From Pseudomonadales bacterium (lineage in GTDB: Bacteria; Pseudomonadota; Gammaproteobacteria; Pseudomonadales; Azotimanducaceae), in assembly GCA_024234635.1 (NCBI GenBank), contig JACKNX010000031.1:1-32976 (forward strand): 32,976 nt of DNA. The letters run 5' to 3'. Shown here one piece after another: positions 1 through 8,323 of the stretch (position 1 is its first letter; each line of letters begins with the position of its first letter). Both the position numbers and the translations under genes were made by a program. The notes under the pieces were generated by a model, which saw only the letters and a list, made by a program, of their open reading frames with translations, did not search any database and was not told the origin of the DNA.

Positions 1-53
1 AGCGGAAAACGCTGCATTTGGCGCGAGTCGGCGAAGCCGACGACCACTGAAAC

Positions 54-73
54 AAGTCCAGGAGGGACTTTTT
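54..73 (+). terminator. Probable intrinsic terminator of a gene upstream of the window
   Basis: AAGTCC (54-59) pairs with GGACTT (65-70) around a 5-nt loop, and T69-T73 form a short U-tract in the plus-strand transcript. A second hairpin, GTCGGC-GAA-GCCGAC, lies just before it at 27-41. No gene can be supported in bases 1-88; one frame reaches a TGA at 48-50 and might be the last codons of a plus-strand gene that ends here. Confidence 0.55.
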
Positions 74-88
74 CAGCACACTGTTAGG

Positions 89-1822
89 TCAGAAGTCCGC
101 GTCCGCCATCGCCATTACCGCGGAAGAAGCTGCGCCAATGCCAGCGGCCAGTGAGTGGGCCCTTGGCAGCAATCGCGCGAAAAAGAACTGTGCCGTCAGG
201 CGTTTGCTGGTTTCCAGTGCCGTGCCTTTCGCCGCTTCGCTCATGCGGGCCCACAGCCAGGCATAGAGGGTCAGTGCCGCGAGGTCCAGGTAGTCTGTTG
301 CCACTGCGCCCGGCAGGTCGCCATCGTCGCGGCTGCGGCGCGCAACATCGTCGGTAACCCGGAACAGCAGATCACGGGCATCCGCCACGGCTGCCGCGAA
401 TTCCGAATCCACCGGATCGGACTCCAGCTGCGCAAAGAACGCCCTGAGGGTCGCGCCGCCGTCCTTCAGTACCTTGCGGCCGATGAGATCCATGGCCTGC
501 ACGCCATTCGTGCCTTCGTAGATCTGTGCGATGCGCGCGTCGCGAACCAGTTGTTCCACGCCCCATTCGCGGATGTAGCCGTGGCCACCGTACACCTGCT
601 GCGCGGTCACGGCGTCTTCGAACCCGCGGTCCGTGAGATAAGCCTTGGCGATGGGCGTCAGCAATTCGGAGAACGCCTGTGCCTGCCGGTCGCCACTGTG
701 GCGCGCGCGGTCCAGTTCCCGGCCGACCAGGATGGCAAATGCCCGTCCAGCCTCAACATGCGCACGGATGGTGAGCAGCATGCGCCGCACGTCGGGATGC
801 ACCAGCAGCGGGTCCGCGGCGCCATCGGGATTGCGCGGGCCCGTAGGGGCACGCCCCTGCAACCGGTCCTTTGCATATCGCGACGCCGCCTGCCAGGCAG
901 CTTCGCTCGCTCCCAGGCCCTGGATGCCCACCGACAGCCGCTCGTAGTTCATCATCGTGAACATGCAGGCAAGACCCGCGTTCGGCGCACCGATCAGATA
1001 ACCGGTGGCACCATCGAAGTTCATCACGTTCGTGGCGCTGCCGCGAATGCCCATCTTGTGCTCGATGGCGCCGCTGGCGGCCGCATTGCGCGCGCCGAGG
1101 TTGCCGGCTTCGTCGTGCAGGAATTTCGGCACGATGAAAAGCGAAATGCCACGCGTGCCACCCGGTGCATCCGGCAGGCGGGCCAGCACCAGATGCACGA
1201 TGTTTTCCGCCAGGTCGTGTTCGCCGCTGGTAATGAAGATCTTGGTGCCCGTGAGGGCATAGCTGCCATCCGCCTTCGGCTCCGCGCGCGTGCGGATGAT
1301 GCCGAGGTCCGTGCCGGCATGCGGCTCCGTGAGGCACATCGTGCCCGTCCATGTACCGGCATACAGGCGCGGCAGATACATGGCCTTCTGTTCCGGCGTG
1401 CCGTGGGAGTCGATGCACAGCGCGGCACCGACACTCAGCGTGCCGTAGAGATACAGGGCCGGATTGGCGGCCCAGAACATCTCCTCCACCACGCAGCCGA
1501 GGGTCTTGGGCATGCCCTGCCCGTCAAACGCGGGGTTGCCGGACAGGCCCAGCCAGCCACCATCCCTGAACGCCGCGAACGCCGCCGGAAAGCCGGCCGG
1601 GGTGGTCACGGTGCCGTTGTCCCAGCGGCATCCTTCCTCGTCGCCCGGCTGGTTCACCGGTGCCAGCACTTCGCTGGCCACTTTGCCCGCCTCGGTGACC
1701 ACGGCGCTCAGCAGGTCGGGTGTAAAGTCCGCCAGACCCGGAATGCGGGCCCACTCCTCGCCCAGTGCGAACACCCGGTTCAGCAGAAAGTTGATGTCGG
1801 TTTCCGGCGGCTGATAGTCCAT
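89..1822 (-). CDS. Acyl-CoA dehydrogenase with extra C-terminal domain (DmdC/FadE-like)
   Basis: This is a 577-aa FAD-dependent acyl-CoA dehydrogenase, which would introduce the alpha-beta double bond into an acyl-CoA and pass electrons to ETF. Family signatures are clear: CLTEPHAGTDLG (about 163-174) and TGTKIFITSGEHD (191-203) in the flavin-binding middle domain, then YGGHGY (411-416) and IYEGTNG (434-440). E436 is the likely catalytic base, by family position. At about 580 aa it is longer than a classical 380-aa enzyme and matches the subgroup with an extra C-terminal domain, which includes 3-methylmercaptopropionyl-CoA dehydrogenase. The ATG has a purine-rich AGAGGGGG about 6 nt upstream. 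A paralogue lies 72 bp upstream on the same strand, so the two are probably co-transcribed. The substrate cannot be read from the sequence. Confidence 0.93.
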   Translation of the reverse strand: MDYQPPETDINFLLNRVFALGEEWARIPGLADFTPDLLSAVVTEAGKVASEVLAPVNQPGDEEGCRWDNGTVTTPAGFPAAFAAFRDGGWLGLSGNPAFDGQGMPKTLGCVVEEMFWAANPALYLYGTLSVGAALCIDSHGTPEQKAMYLPRLYAGTWTGTMCLTEPHAGTDLGIIRTRAEPKADGSYALTGTKIFITSGEHDLAENIVHLVLARLPDAPGGTRGISLFIVPKFLHDEAGNLGARNAAASGAIEHKMGIRGSATNVMNFDGATGYLIGAPNAGLACMFTMMNYERLSVGIQGLGASEAAWQAASRYAKDRLQGRAPTGPRNPDGAADPLLVHPDVRRMLLTIRAHVEAGRAFAILVGRELDRARHSGDRQAQAFSELLTPIAKAYLTDRGFEDAVTAQQVYGGHGYIREWGVEQLVRDARIAQIYEGTNGVQAMDLIGRKVLKDGGATLRAFFAQLESDPVDSEFAAAVADARDLLFRVTDDVARRSRDDGDLPGAVATDYLDLAALTLYAWLWARMSEAAKGTALETSKRLTAQFFFARLLPRAHSLAAGIGAASSAVMAMADADF

Positions 1823-1894
1823 GCCGTTTCCCCCTCTACGTATTCTCTTTGTCCTTGCCTTCCCATCCCCGGCGCCATTCCAGGCGCCGGCCGG

Positions 1895-3661
1895 TCAGTC
1901 CGCCGTAAACACGGCGTCGTTCACCTGCATGAGATTGTCGCTGCCCGTCAGCATCGCTGCCTTGTGCCCGGCCATCTTTGGCACGATGCGCGCATGGTAA
2001 TACCGTGCGAGGTCAATTTTCGCGGCGAAATACGCGTCATCGACGCCTTCCGCCAGCCTGCGTCGCGCGGTGACCGCCATGCGCGCCCACATTGTCGCCA
2101 GTACCGCGTAGCCACTGTAGAACAGGTAGTCCACCGACGCGGCGCCAACTTCGTCCGGATTGGCCATGGCCTTTGCGCCGATCTGCATGCTGAGCGCCGG
2201 CCACTCGGCAATGATGACTTCCAGCGTCGTCGCCAGTTCGGGCAGTTCAGCCCTGCACTCGGCCGCCGCCTGCTGCATCTCGCCGATGAAGTGCGTGAGC
2301 CCCTTGCCCTGGGTCATCATCACCTTGCGCGCCAGCAGGTCCAGGCCCTGGATCTGCGTGGTGCCTTCGTAAATCAGGGTGATGCGGCTGTCGCGCACGT
2401 ACTGTTCCACCCCGGTTTCGCGGATGAAGCCGTGCCCGCCGAAAATCTGCACGGCCTCATTCACCGAGGTGAAGCCCCACTCCGTCAGAAAGCCTTTGAC
2501 GATCGGGGTGAGGAAGTCGAGCAGTTCGCCGGCCCGCTGCCTGCGTTCCGCGTCAGCGCCCATTTCCAGAATATCGACGCACTGGTTGGCGTAGTAGCAC
2601 AACGCACGGCCTCCTTCGATGAAGGCGCGCTGCGCCATCAGCATGCGGCGTACGTCGGGATGCACGAGGATGGGGTCCGCGGGCTTGTCGGGCGCCTTCG
2701 GTCCGGTCAGCGAACGCATCTGCAGGCGTTCCCGCGCGTACCCGCTCGAGGCTTCGAAGCCACGCTGGGCGAGGCACACGCCCTGCAGGCCCACGCCGAG
2801 CCGCGCGGTGTTCATCATGGTGAACATGTACTTCATGCCGGCGTTTTCTTCGCCCACCAGATAGCCGTGGGCGGCGTCAAAATTCAGCACGCAGGTGGCG
2901 TTGCCGTGTATGCCCATCTTCTCTTCGATGGCCCCGCACACCACGCTGTTGCGGCTGCCGTCGAGATCGATCTTGGGAACCACGAACATGGATATTCCCC
3001 GGGTACCCGCCGGCGCCCCTTCGGTGCGCGCCAGTACCAGGTGCACGATGTTGTCCGACAGATCGTGTTCACCGGCGGAGATGAATATCTTGGTGCCCGT
3101 GATGGACCAGGTGCCGTCCGCGCGAGGCTCGGCCTTCGTGCGCGCCAGACCCACGTCCGATCCCGCGTGCGGCTCGGTCAGACACATGGTGCCGGTCCAC
3201 TCACCGGTGAGCAGGCGGGTGAGGAAATGCTGTTTCTGTGCTTCGGAGCCGTGCGCGATCAGCGCGTGCATGCAGCCGCGGGACAGGCCCGGATACATGG
3301 CAAATGCCATGTTGGCCGTGCAGATGAGTTCTTCCAGCATCAGGCCGAAGGTCGGCGGCAGCGCCTGGCCGCCGTATTCCGTTGGCCCCACCAGCCCGGC
3401 CCAGCCACCCGCGATATAACCCCGATATGCCTCACGAAAGCCTGCGGGCGTGGTCACGACCCCATCCTTCAGCGTGCAGCCCTCCCGGTCGCCCGATGCG
3501 TTCAGCGGCTTCAGTTCGCCGTCCGTGAACTTGAACGCTTCGTCCAGCACCGCATCGATGAAGGCGCGGTCGCACGACGCGTCAACACCCAGCGAAGCCA
3601 GGTGGCCTTCGGTGTCGAGCACGTCGTGAATGATGAAACGCATGTCTTTCAGTGATGCCAT
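1895..3661 (-). CDS. Acyl-CoA dehydrogenase, second tandem paralogue
   Basis: This 588-aa acyl-CoA dehydrogenase has the same architecture as its downstream neighbour. CLTEPHAGSDVG (160-171) and TGTKIFISAGEHD (188-200) mark the flavin-binding domain. GGHGFIRETG and IYEGTTQIQ near residues 420-445 carry the likely catalytic Glu. The ATG is preceded by AAGGAC in TTGTCGGTC-rich leader DNA. It is the first gene of the minus-strand pair. The N-terminal 150 residues diverge more from the neighbour than the core does, which suggests different substrates rather than a recent duplication. A DmdC-like role in dimethylsulfoniopropionate breakdown is possible, but no other dmd gene is in the window, so general fatty-acid or branched acyl oxidation is equally likely. 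Confidence 0.93.
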   Translation of the reverse strand: MASLKDMRFIIHDVLDTEGHLASLGVDASCDRAFIDAVLDEAFKFTDGELKPLNASGDREGCTLKDGVVTTPAGFREAYRGYIAGGWAGLVGPTEYGGQALPPTFGLMLEELICTANMAFAMYPGLSRGCMHALIAHGSEAQKQHFLTRLLTGEWTGTMCLTEPHAGSDVGLARTKAEPRADGTWSITGTKIFISAGEHDLSDNIVHLVLARTEGAPAGTRGISMFVVPKIDLDGSRNSVVCGAIEEKMGIHGNATCVLNFDAAHGYLVGEENAGMKYMFTMMNTARLGVGLQGVCLAQRGFEASSGYARERLQMRSLTGPKAPDKPADPILVHPDVRRMLMAQRAFIEGGRALCYYANQCVDILEMGADAERRQRAGELLDFLTPIVKGFLTEWGFTSVNEAVQIFGGHGFIRETGVEQYVRDSRITLIYEGTTQIQGLDLLARKVMMTQGKGLTHFIGEMQQAAAECRAELPELATTLEVIIAEWPALSMQIGAKAMANPDEVGAASVDYLFYSGYAVLATMWARMAVTARRRLAEGVDDAYFAAKIDLARYYHARIVPKMAGHKAAMLTGSDNLMQVNDAVFTAD

Positions 3662-3748
3662 GATTGCGTCCTTGTCGGTCTCCTTGCGGACCGGTGTTGT
3701 TGATGGGTGAGATGGGGCGTATCCATCAGCAGGCGTTGCGGCACAGTC

Positions 3749-4189
3749 TCACAGGGTAATGTCCACGTAACCACCCTTGGTGCCTTCCGCATCGGAGATA
3801 TCGACCCGGCGGCTGTCCGCCAGTTCCGCGCGCGCCTGCGCCGCCCTGAGCGTGGCTTTGGCCGCCACCGCCCGATCCGCAGGGGAGGGATTGGCTGGCG
3901 CCAGCGCTGCCCGGCGCACCGTCTGCATCTTCTCGAGGGTTGCCGAAGGATCGCCCGGCACTTCCGACACGTCGATGTTCACATGTCCCTCAACGGCATA
4001 GCTCACGCCGTTGGGACCGCGCTCGTACTGGAAGTGTGGTGTACCCGCATGCGCGCCACCCACCGCGGCATGCGCCTGCTCGTGGGCGCGGACCTCGCGA
4101 TCGCGGCTCGCCAGCTCGCGCACCTGGGCAACCATGGCCGCCTGCAGAAAACCCGCCGCGATGGTTTCCGTTGCCACGCTTCCCTGCAT
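3749..4189 (-). CDS. SprA-related putative metalloprotease (CJM1_0395 family)
   Basis: This 146-aa protein carries an HExxH zinc motif, HEQAH at residues 36-40. After it comes the stretch FQYERGPNGVSYAVEGHVNIDVSEVPGDP (approximate family core) and an alanine-rich helical tail with RRAALAPANPSPAD. That arrangement is typical of the SprA-related family, often annotated as putative metalloprotease CJM1_0395. The frame stays open to a TTG at 4258. I prefer the ATG at 4189 because the added 23 residues are low-complexity and GGGAG lies about 11 nt before the ATG. There is no signal peptide. The small flagellar-like gene sits 98 bp upstream on the same strand. Function and substrate of the family are not established, and the third zinc ligand cannot be assigned by eye. 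Confidence 0.72.
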   Translation of the reverse strand: MQGSVATETIAAGFLQAAMVAQVRELASRDREVRAHEQAHAAVGGAHAGTPHFQYERGPNGVSYAVEGHVNIDVSEVPGDPSATLEKMQTVRRAALAPANPSPADRAVAAKATLRAAQARAELADSRRVDISDAEGTKGGYVDITL

Positions 4190-4287
4190 GTCGTGCCACT
4201 CCCTGCCGCCGTTACTCCCTGCCGCCGCCACGCCCAACCGGCACTGGCCGGAAGGCAAGCCATGACAGCGGCGGCGTCGCTGTCGTC

Positions 4288-4557
4288 TCAGGCGATCGTA
4301 TCGATCAGCGTACCTGTCACGGCATCGCCCACTGCCACGACCTTCGCCGACGCCTGTACCTGGCGTTCGTACACGCGCATGTCGACCAGCGCTTCCGAGA
4401 TTTCCTTCACTTCATCGACGCGTCTGGGTGATTCCTGCGCTTCTTCCGCCGGTACGCGCAGGTTCTGCTCGACAACATCCTGCGCCGCCTGCTGCACGCC
4501 ACGCAGCCCTTTCTGGATTCCGACCATTCCCGCTCCAAGCATCGGGTTGACAGCCAT
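4288..4557 (-). CDS. Small protein resembling the C-terminus of flagellar rod/hook proteins
   Basis: This 89-aa protein is mostly helical. It starts with a glycine-rich segment (NPMLGAGMVGIQKGL) and ends with EALVDMRVYERQVQASAKVV followed by VGDAVTGTLIDTIA. That tail resembles the conserved C-terminal helix of FlgE/FlgG/FlgC-type proteins, where an aromatic residue, Q-A-N/S-A-K and a final G-x-L-L/I-D recur. The domain normally sits at the end of a full-length rod or hook protein, so a free-standing copy is unusual. No other flagellar gene is nearby. It lies just upstream of the SprA-like gene on the same strand and may share its promoter. A structural role is only an inference from the helix pattern. 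Confidence 0.6.
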   Translation of the reverse strand: MAVNPMLGAGMVGIQKGLRGVQQAAQDVVEQNLRVPAEEAQESPRRVDEVKEISEALVDMRVYERQVQASAKVVAVGDAVTGTLIDTIA

Positions 4558-4797
4558 AGCACACCTCGCTTCTCACTGTCCGTCTGGGTTCCGGTCAATC
4601 CATCCACCGCCCGCTCGCATCGCGATACACCATCCGGGTTCGCGGGCCATTGAATACCCTACGCCTGAGATTGCCAGAGGCACAGCAGCAATCGCACGGG
4701 CATTGCGGAAATGTGCCTGCACACACGCGGCATGGGTGACTTGTCTCACAACACATTTTCTGTCACAAGTTAACCGACGTCCCGTGGAGAATTTCCG

Positions 4798-5487
4798 CTG
4801 CTATCCGGATGGCTGAACGACCTGCTGCCACGCTACTGCATCGCCTGCGAACGCCGGTTCGATGGTGAGCGTGAACTATGTCCCGAATGCGCGCACGCCC
4901 TGCCCTGGAACACGCAGGCCTGCGCCCGCTGCGCCATGCCGTTGACTCCTGCCGGGTACTGCGCGACGTGTTCCCGTCACGCGCCACGGTGTACACGCAC
5001 GATCGCGCCACTGCGATTCGAACCGCCCTGCAATCGCTGGGTGCGTCGTCTTAAATTCCACGCGGACTTCCGGGTGGGCAGCGTGCTTGGTGACCTGCTT
5101 GCACAGGCGGTGGCCGATCAGCTCGTCCCGGGGTCGGTGCCGTCCCTGGTAATACCCGTCCCGCTGTCCGGCTGGCGCGGTTTTCTGCGTGGTTTCAACC
5201 AATCGGTACAACTGGCGGCAATCGTGTCGCGCAACGTGGGCATTCCCATGGACTGCCACCTGCTGCGTCGTGTACGCCATACGCCACACCAGACAGGACT
5301 CGCACGAGCACGCCGGCGGCGCAACGTGCGCGGGGCATTCAGGGCCACACGTCAACTGCACGGCGAACATCTGGCATTGCTGGATGACGTGCTCACTACC
5401 GGTGCCACGTTGAACGCGTGTACGCGCACCCTCCTCGACGCCGGTGCGGCGTCGGTGGAATGGTGGGTGACCCAGCGCGCGGTGTAA
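4798..5487 (+). CDS. comF: ComF family protein (zinc finger plus phosphoribosyltransferase domain)
   Basis: ComF-type protein linked in other bacteria to DNA uptake. The N-terminus shows cysteine pairs CIAC, CPEC, CARC and CATC in a zinc-finger layout, with the typical LPW between them. The C-terminus has LLDDVLTTGATLNAC, the PRPP-binding loop of type I phosphoribosyltransferases, near residue 195-210. The first ATG (4936) would remove three of the four pairs, so it cannot be the true start. The frame is open only from the stop at 4771, and there is no ATG, GTG or TTG between that stop and the first cysteine pair. I place the start at CTG 4798 because GGAGA (4786-4790) sits 7 nt before it. 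A frameshift from GTG 4784 is the alternative. Gene identity is firm, the start is not. Confidence 0.85.
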   Translation: MLSGWLNDLLPRYCIACERRFDGERELCPECAHALPWNTQACARCAMPLTPAGYCATCSRHAPRCTRTIAPLRFEPPCNRWVRRLKFHADFRVGSVLGDLLAQAVADQLVPGSVPSLVIPVPLSGWRGFLRGFNQSVQLAAIVSRNVGIPMDCHLLRRVRHTPHQTGLARARRRRNVRGAFRATRQLHGEHLALLDDVLTTGATLNACTRTLLDAGAASVEWWVTQRAV

Positions 5488-5565
5488 CGCCGATCCGCAC
5501 GTGGCCAGCGGGCCCGCTACGCACGCCAACTCCCTCTGCACGAGACGCACGCGTACACTGCGCGC

Positions 5566-6531
5566 ATGACAACCACACCCTACGCCAGTCTTACCCCCGA
5601 TCTCATTCTGGACGCCCTGGAAGCCGCCGGCTACGAGCCCTCCGGCGGCCTTACGGCGCTCAACAGCTACGAAAACCGGGTGTACCAGGCACAGATGAAC
5701 GATGGCAGCTTCAGCGTGGTGAAGTTCTACCGGCCGGGGCGCTGGACGGACGCCCAGATCCGCGAAGAACACGACTTCATGCGCGAACTCGTGGCGGCGG
5801 AGCTGCCGGTGGTGGCGCCCGACTACCACGCGCACGGCGCCATGCACGTGCATCTCGGCTTTCGCTTTGCGGTGTTCCCCCGCCAGGGCGGGCACACGCC
5901 GGACATCGAGCGCGAAGACGACCTGGCGGTGATCGCGCGAACGCTGGCCCGTCTGCACGCAATTGGGGCAACCCGGCCTTTCGCGCATCGCGAGATCATC
6001 TCCCTGCGTCGACTGGGAACGGCGAGCCGCGATTTCGTGCTGCAGGGCAACTGGCTGCCGCTCGAGCTGGAAACCGCCTACGCAACGCTCACCGCACAGC
6101 TGCTGGAACGCATGCGCGATCCTGCCGATGAACCGGCCATCCGTATTCACGGCGACTGCCATCTTGGCAACATGCTCTGGCGCAACGATACGCTGCATCT
6201 GGTCGATTTCGACGACTGCGCGATGGGACCGCCCATCCAGGACATCTGGATGCTGCTCTCCGGTGAACGCGAGGACCGGCTGGTACAGCTCGGCACCATC
6301 GCCGATGCCTACGACATGTTCCACCCGTTTCCCGCGGAGTCGCTGCTCCTGGTGGAAACCCTGCGCACGCTGCGCATCCTGCACCATTCCGCCTGGATTG
6401 CCCGGCGCTGGGACGACCCTGCGTTTCCGCTCGCCTTCCCGACCTTCGACAGCGCGCGCTACTGGTCAGCCCACGTGCTGGAGTTACGTGAGCAACTCGC
6501 CGCGCTGGACGAGCCCCCACTCATCGTCTGA
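5566..6531 (+). CDS. srkA: SrkA/YihE-type stress-response Ser/Thr kinase
   Basis: This 321-aa protein has the aminoglycoside-phosphotransferase-like kinase fold of the SrkA (YihE/RdoA) family. The nucleotide-binding N-lobe contains NSYENRVYQAQMNDGS and the lysine of VVKFYRPGRW. The catalytic loop reads IHGDCHLGNMLW (about 194-205) with the catalytic Asp, and HLVDFDDCAMGP (about 210-222) supplies the metal-binding Asp. The length is close to the E. coli protein (about 328 aa). In E. coli the kinase counters stress-induced death involving MazF. The start lies 78 bp after comF, and the gene is probably co-transcribed with it. Its last 73 bp overlap the end of the opposing acyltransferase gene. 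Confidence 0.9.
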   Translation: MTTTPYASLTPDLILDALEAAGYEPSGGLTALNSYENRVYQAQMNDGSFSVVKFYRPGRWTDAQIREEHDFMRELVAAELPVVAPDYHAHGAMHVHLGFRFAVFPRQGGHTPDIEREDDLAVIARTLARLHAIGATRPFAHREIISLRRLGTASRDFVLQGNWLPLELETAYATLTAQLLERMRDPADEPAIRIHGDCHLGNMLWRNDTLHLVDFDDCAMGPPIQDIWMLLSGEREDRLVQLGTIADAYDMFHPFPAESLLLVETLRTLRILHHSAWIARRWDDPAFPLAFPTFDSARYWSAHVLELREQLAALDEPPLIV

Positions 6532-7655
6532 GCCGTCGCGGCGTTACGCCACACGTTGGCGTACTGCAGGTACAGGTAGGACAACTCTGACGCTGGCGCG
6601 GCCTGTTCCCGGGCCGCAAAGGCGTCCATCACGCGCTGGATCGCGGGCTGTTGCTCGTCTGGCACGCTGCCAGGCGAATCACCACACTTTTCTGCCGCCA
6701 GGCGATGCGTCGGGTACACGCGCGTGCCAGCTGCAATGGCCACATCCAGCGCCTGGGCCGCTGCATCCGCATCCGTGAAGGCGCCGGTCAGCCGCTGGCC
6801 GAGTTGCAGATGCACGCGGCCCTTGTAGCCCAGGATGCCAAGCGCAATGCTGCGCAGATCCTCGTCCGACGCCTTGGTGTACGCGCCGTCGCGGTCGCGC
6901 ATGGCGAGCTCGTGCGCCTTCATCAGATCGCACGGATCGAGTTCGTAGCTGATGGACACCGGCAGCACGTGCACACGGTCGAGATAGTCGTGGAAGCCCG
7001 AGATTTCCTGCCGCCAGGCAATGGTGAGCATCTTCAGTACCGCGGCGTCCGTGCGGTCGTTACCGTCCTTCGCACGCCCCTGCCGCTGGGCGATCCACAC
7101 GCTCTGCCCCCCGTCCATTGCACTGCGAATGAACGCCGACGTTTCTGAAAACGCCTTGAAGGCCGCTTTCGGCGACGTCACCGAGCGTGGCACCACAAAA
7201 CTCTTGTTCAGGCGCATCAGGTCGCCCACCCACGGCGTGGTGACAAGGTTGTCGCCCACGGCGGAGAGGCACGTCGCCCGGCCGGCCAGGTGCAGCTGCC
7301 AGTTCAGGAACGCCGAATCCAGCACAATGTCGCGATGGTTGGCGATGAACAGACACGGAGCATCCGGCAGGTTCTCCAGCCCACCGAGCGTCACGCCTTC
7401 CGTCCACTTGCGTTCCACGCTGGCGAGCAGCCGGCCCACCTCGAGTTGCACATCCGCCACGGTGCGGATGTCTTTCAGCAGTTCCTTGAGGCGCCGACGC
7501 ACACCCCAGGCGATGACCGGGCGCAGCAACGGATAGAGCCGGGGATAACGGATGGTGGCCATCGCCCCGATGAAGCCGGGGTCATCCATCAGGCGCGTGA
7601 GCACGCCCGGCACCTCGGCGTCGGTGTAGTGGCGAATGGCATCGAAGCTGGACAT
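6459..7655 (-). CDS. Glycerophospholipid-type acyltransferase (PlsC/GPAT superfamily)
   Basis: This 398-aa protein belongs to the PlsC-like acyltransferase superfamily. The acyl-transfer motif is seen as NHRDIVLDSAF at about 106-116. It has H107 and D113 separated by five residues, one more than the usual HX4D, so D109 or D113 may act; this form may be typical of its own subgroup. Further blocks are RLNKSFVVPR and SVWIAQRQGRAKDG (substrate phosphate site). The frame is open back to 7811, but the extra 52 residues lack family character and would overlap the divergent GNAT gene, so I take ATG 7655 (MSSFDAIRHYTD). No strong signal peptide; a hydrophobic stretch near 40-50 suggests membrane association. 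Its exact acceptor (glycerol-phosphate or another lipid) is unknown. Confidence 0.82.
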   Translation of the reverse strand: MSSFDAIRHYTDAEVPGVLTRLMDDPGFIGAMATIRYPRLYPLLRPVIAWGVRRRLKELLKDIRTVADVQLEVGRLLASVERKWTEGVTLGGLENLPDAPCLFIANHRDIVLDSAFLNWQLHLAGRATCLSAVGDNLVTTPWVGDLMRLNKSFVVPRSVTSPKAAFKAFSETSAFIRSAMDGGQSVWIAQRQGRAKDGNDRTDAAVLKMLTIAWRQEISGFHDYLDRVHVLPVSISYELDPCDLMKAHELAMRDRDGAYTKASDEDLRSIALGILGYKGRVHLQLGQRLTGAFTDADAAAQALDVAIAAGTRVYPTHRLAAEKCGDSPGSVPDEQQPAIQRVMDAFAAREQAAPASELSYLYLQYANVWRNAATAQTMSGGSSSAASCSRNSSTWADQ

Positions 7656-7801
7656 GGCCGCGACGGTAACAACTCTTTGCCCCGTGCGGTAGCTTGCATC
7701 GGTGCCTGAAATGATTTCGCCTTTTCGATCGCCCAGGCGTAAATTCCCCGGAAAATCCGCGCGAAGGGCAACCGGGACCGGCCTTTGGAGGAGAACGTCA
7801 A

Positions 7802-8293
7802 TTGGTGACACGACCCGCGACGGGCGCCGATCTGGCCGCCATTGTCGCCATCTACAACCACTACATCATCACAAGCCCCTGCACGTTTGACATCGAACCG
7901 TATACGACACACACACGCCAGCCCTGGTTCGGCCAGTTCGACGGCGAGCGACGCCGCTGCCTGGTGGCGACGGACGGGGATACCGTCACCGGTTACGCCT
8001 GTAGCGGCGAATTCAAGACCAAGCCCGCCTACCGCACGTCGGTGGAAGTGAGCGTGTATGTAGCCCACGAAACCCGCCATGGCGGCATCGGCACGGCCCT
8101 GTACTCCGCCCTTTTCGACGCGCTGCGCGGCAGCGGCGCGCATCGGGCCTACGCCGGCATCACCCAACCCAATGAAGCCTCCATGGCCCTGCACCGGCGC
8201 TTCGGCTTTCACGACGTGGGGGTGTACCGCGAGGTGGGCTACAAATTCGACCGCTACTGGGACGTGGCGTGGCTGGAGCGTAATCTGGATTGA
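7802..8293 (+). CDS. GNAT N-acetyltransferase, phosphinothricin/amino-acid acetyltransferase type
   Basis: This 163-aa protein is a single GNAT domain that would acetylate a small amine with acetyl-CoA. The opening block (TRPATGADLAAIVAIYNHYI) and TFDIEPYT match the Pat/MnaT group, which acetylates phosphinothricin, methionine sulfoximine or related amino acids. The acetyl-CoA loop is RHGGIGTALYSALFD (motif A), followed by GITQPNEASMALHRRFGF and a final GYKFDRYWDVAWLER. There is no ATG; TTG 7802 and GTG 7805 are adjacent, and AGGAG (7790-7794) lies 7 or 10 nt before them, so either may be used. It is the first gene of a plus-strand run with the cystathionine enzyme 30 bp downstream. The physiological substrate is not evident. 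Confidence 0.88.
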   Translation: MVTRPATGADLAAIVAIYNHYIITSPCTFDIEPYTTHTRQPWFGQFDGERRRCLVATDGDTVTGYACSGEFKTKPAYRTSVEVSVYVAHETRHGGIGTALYSALFDALRGSGAHRAYAGITQPNEASMALHRRFGFHDVGVYREVGYKFDRYWDVAWLERNLD

Positions 8294-8323
8294 AATGGTG
8301 AACCGCGCTGCTAACGTAGCGCC

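Noticed and set aside
3..50. Possible C-terminal codons of an upstream gene ending at TGA 48-50
   Set aside because: Only 15 codons are visible and no family can be recognised; kept as a remark in the terminator entry.
155..3655. Long plus-strand open frame of 1166 codons
   Set aside because: It is exactly antisense to two clear acyl-CoA dehydrogenases and is rich in His, Arg and Gln with no domain: a high-GC shadow.
4876..6387. Minus-strand 503-codon open frame
   Set aside because: Antisense to comF and srkA, which have strong motifs; composition is that of a shadow frame.
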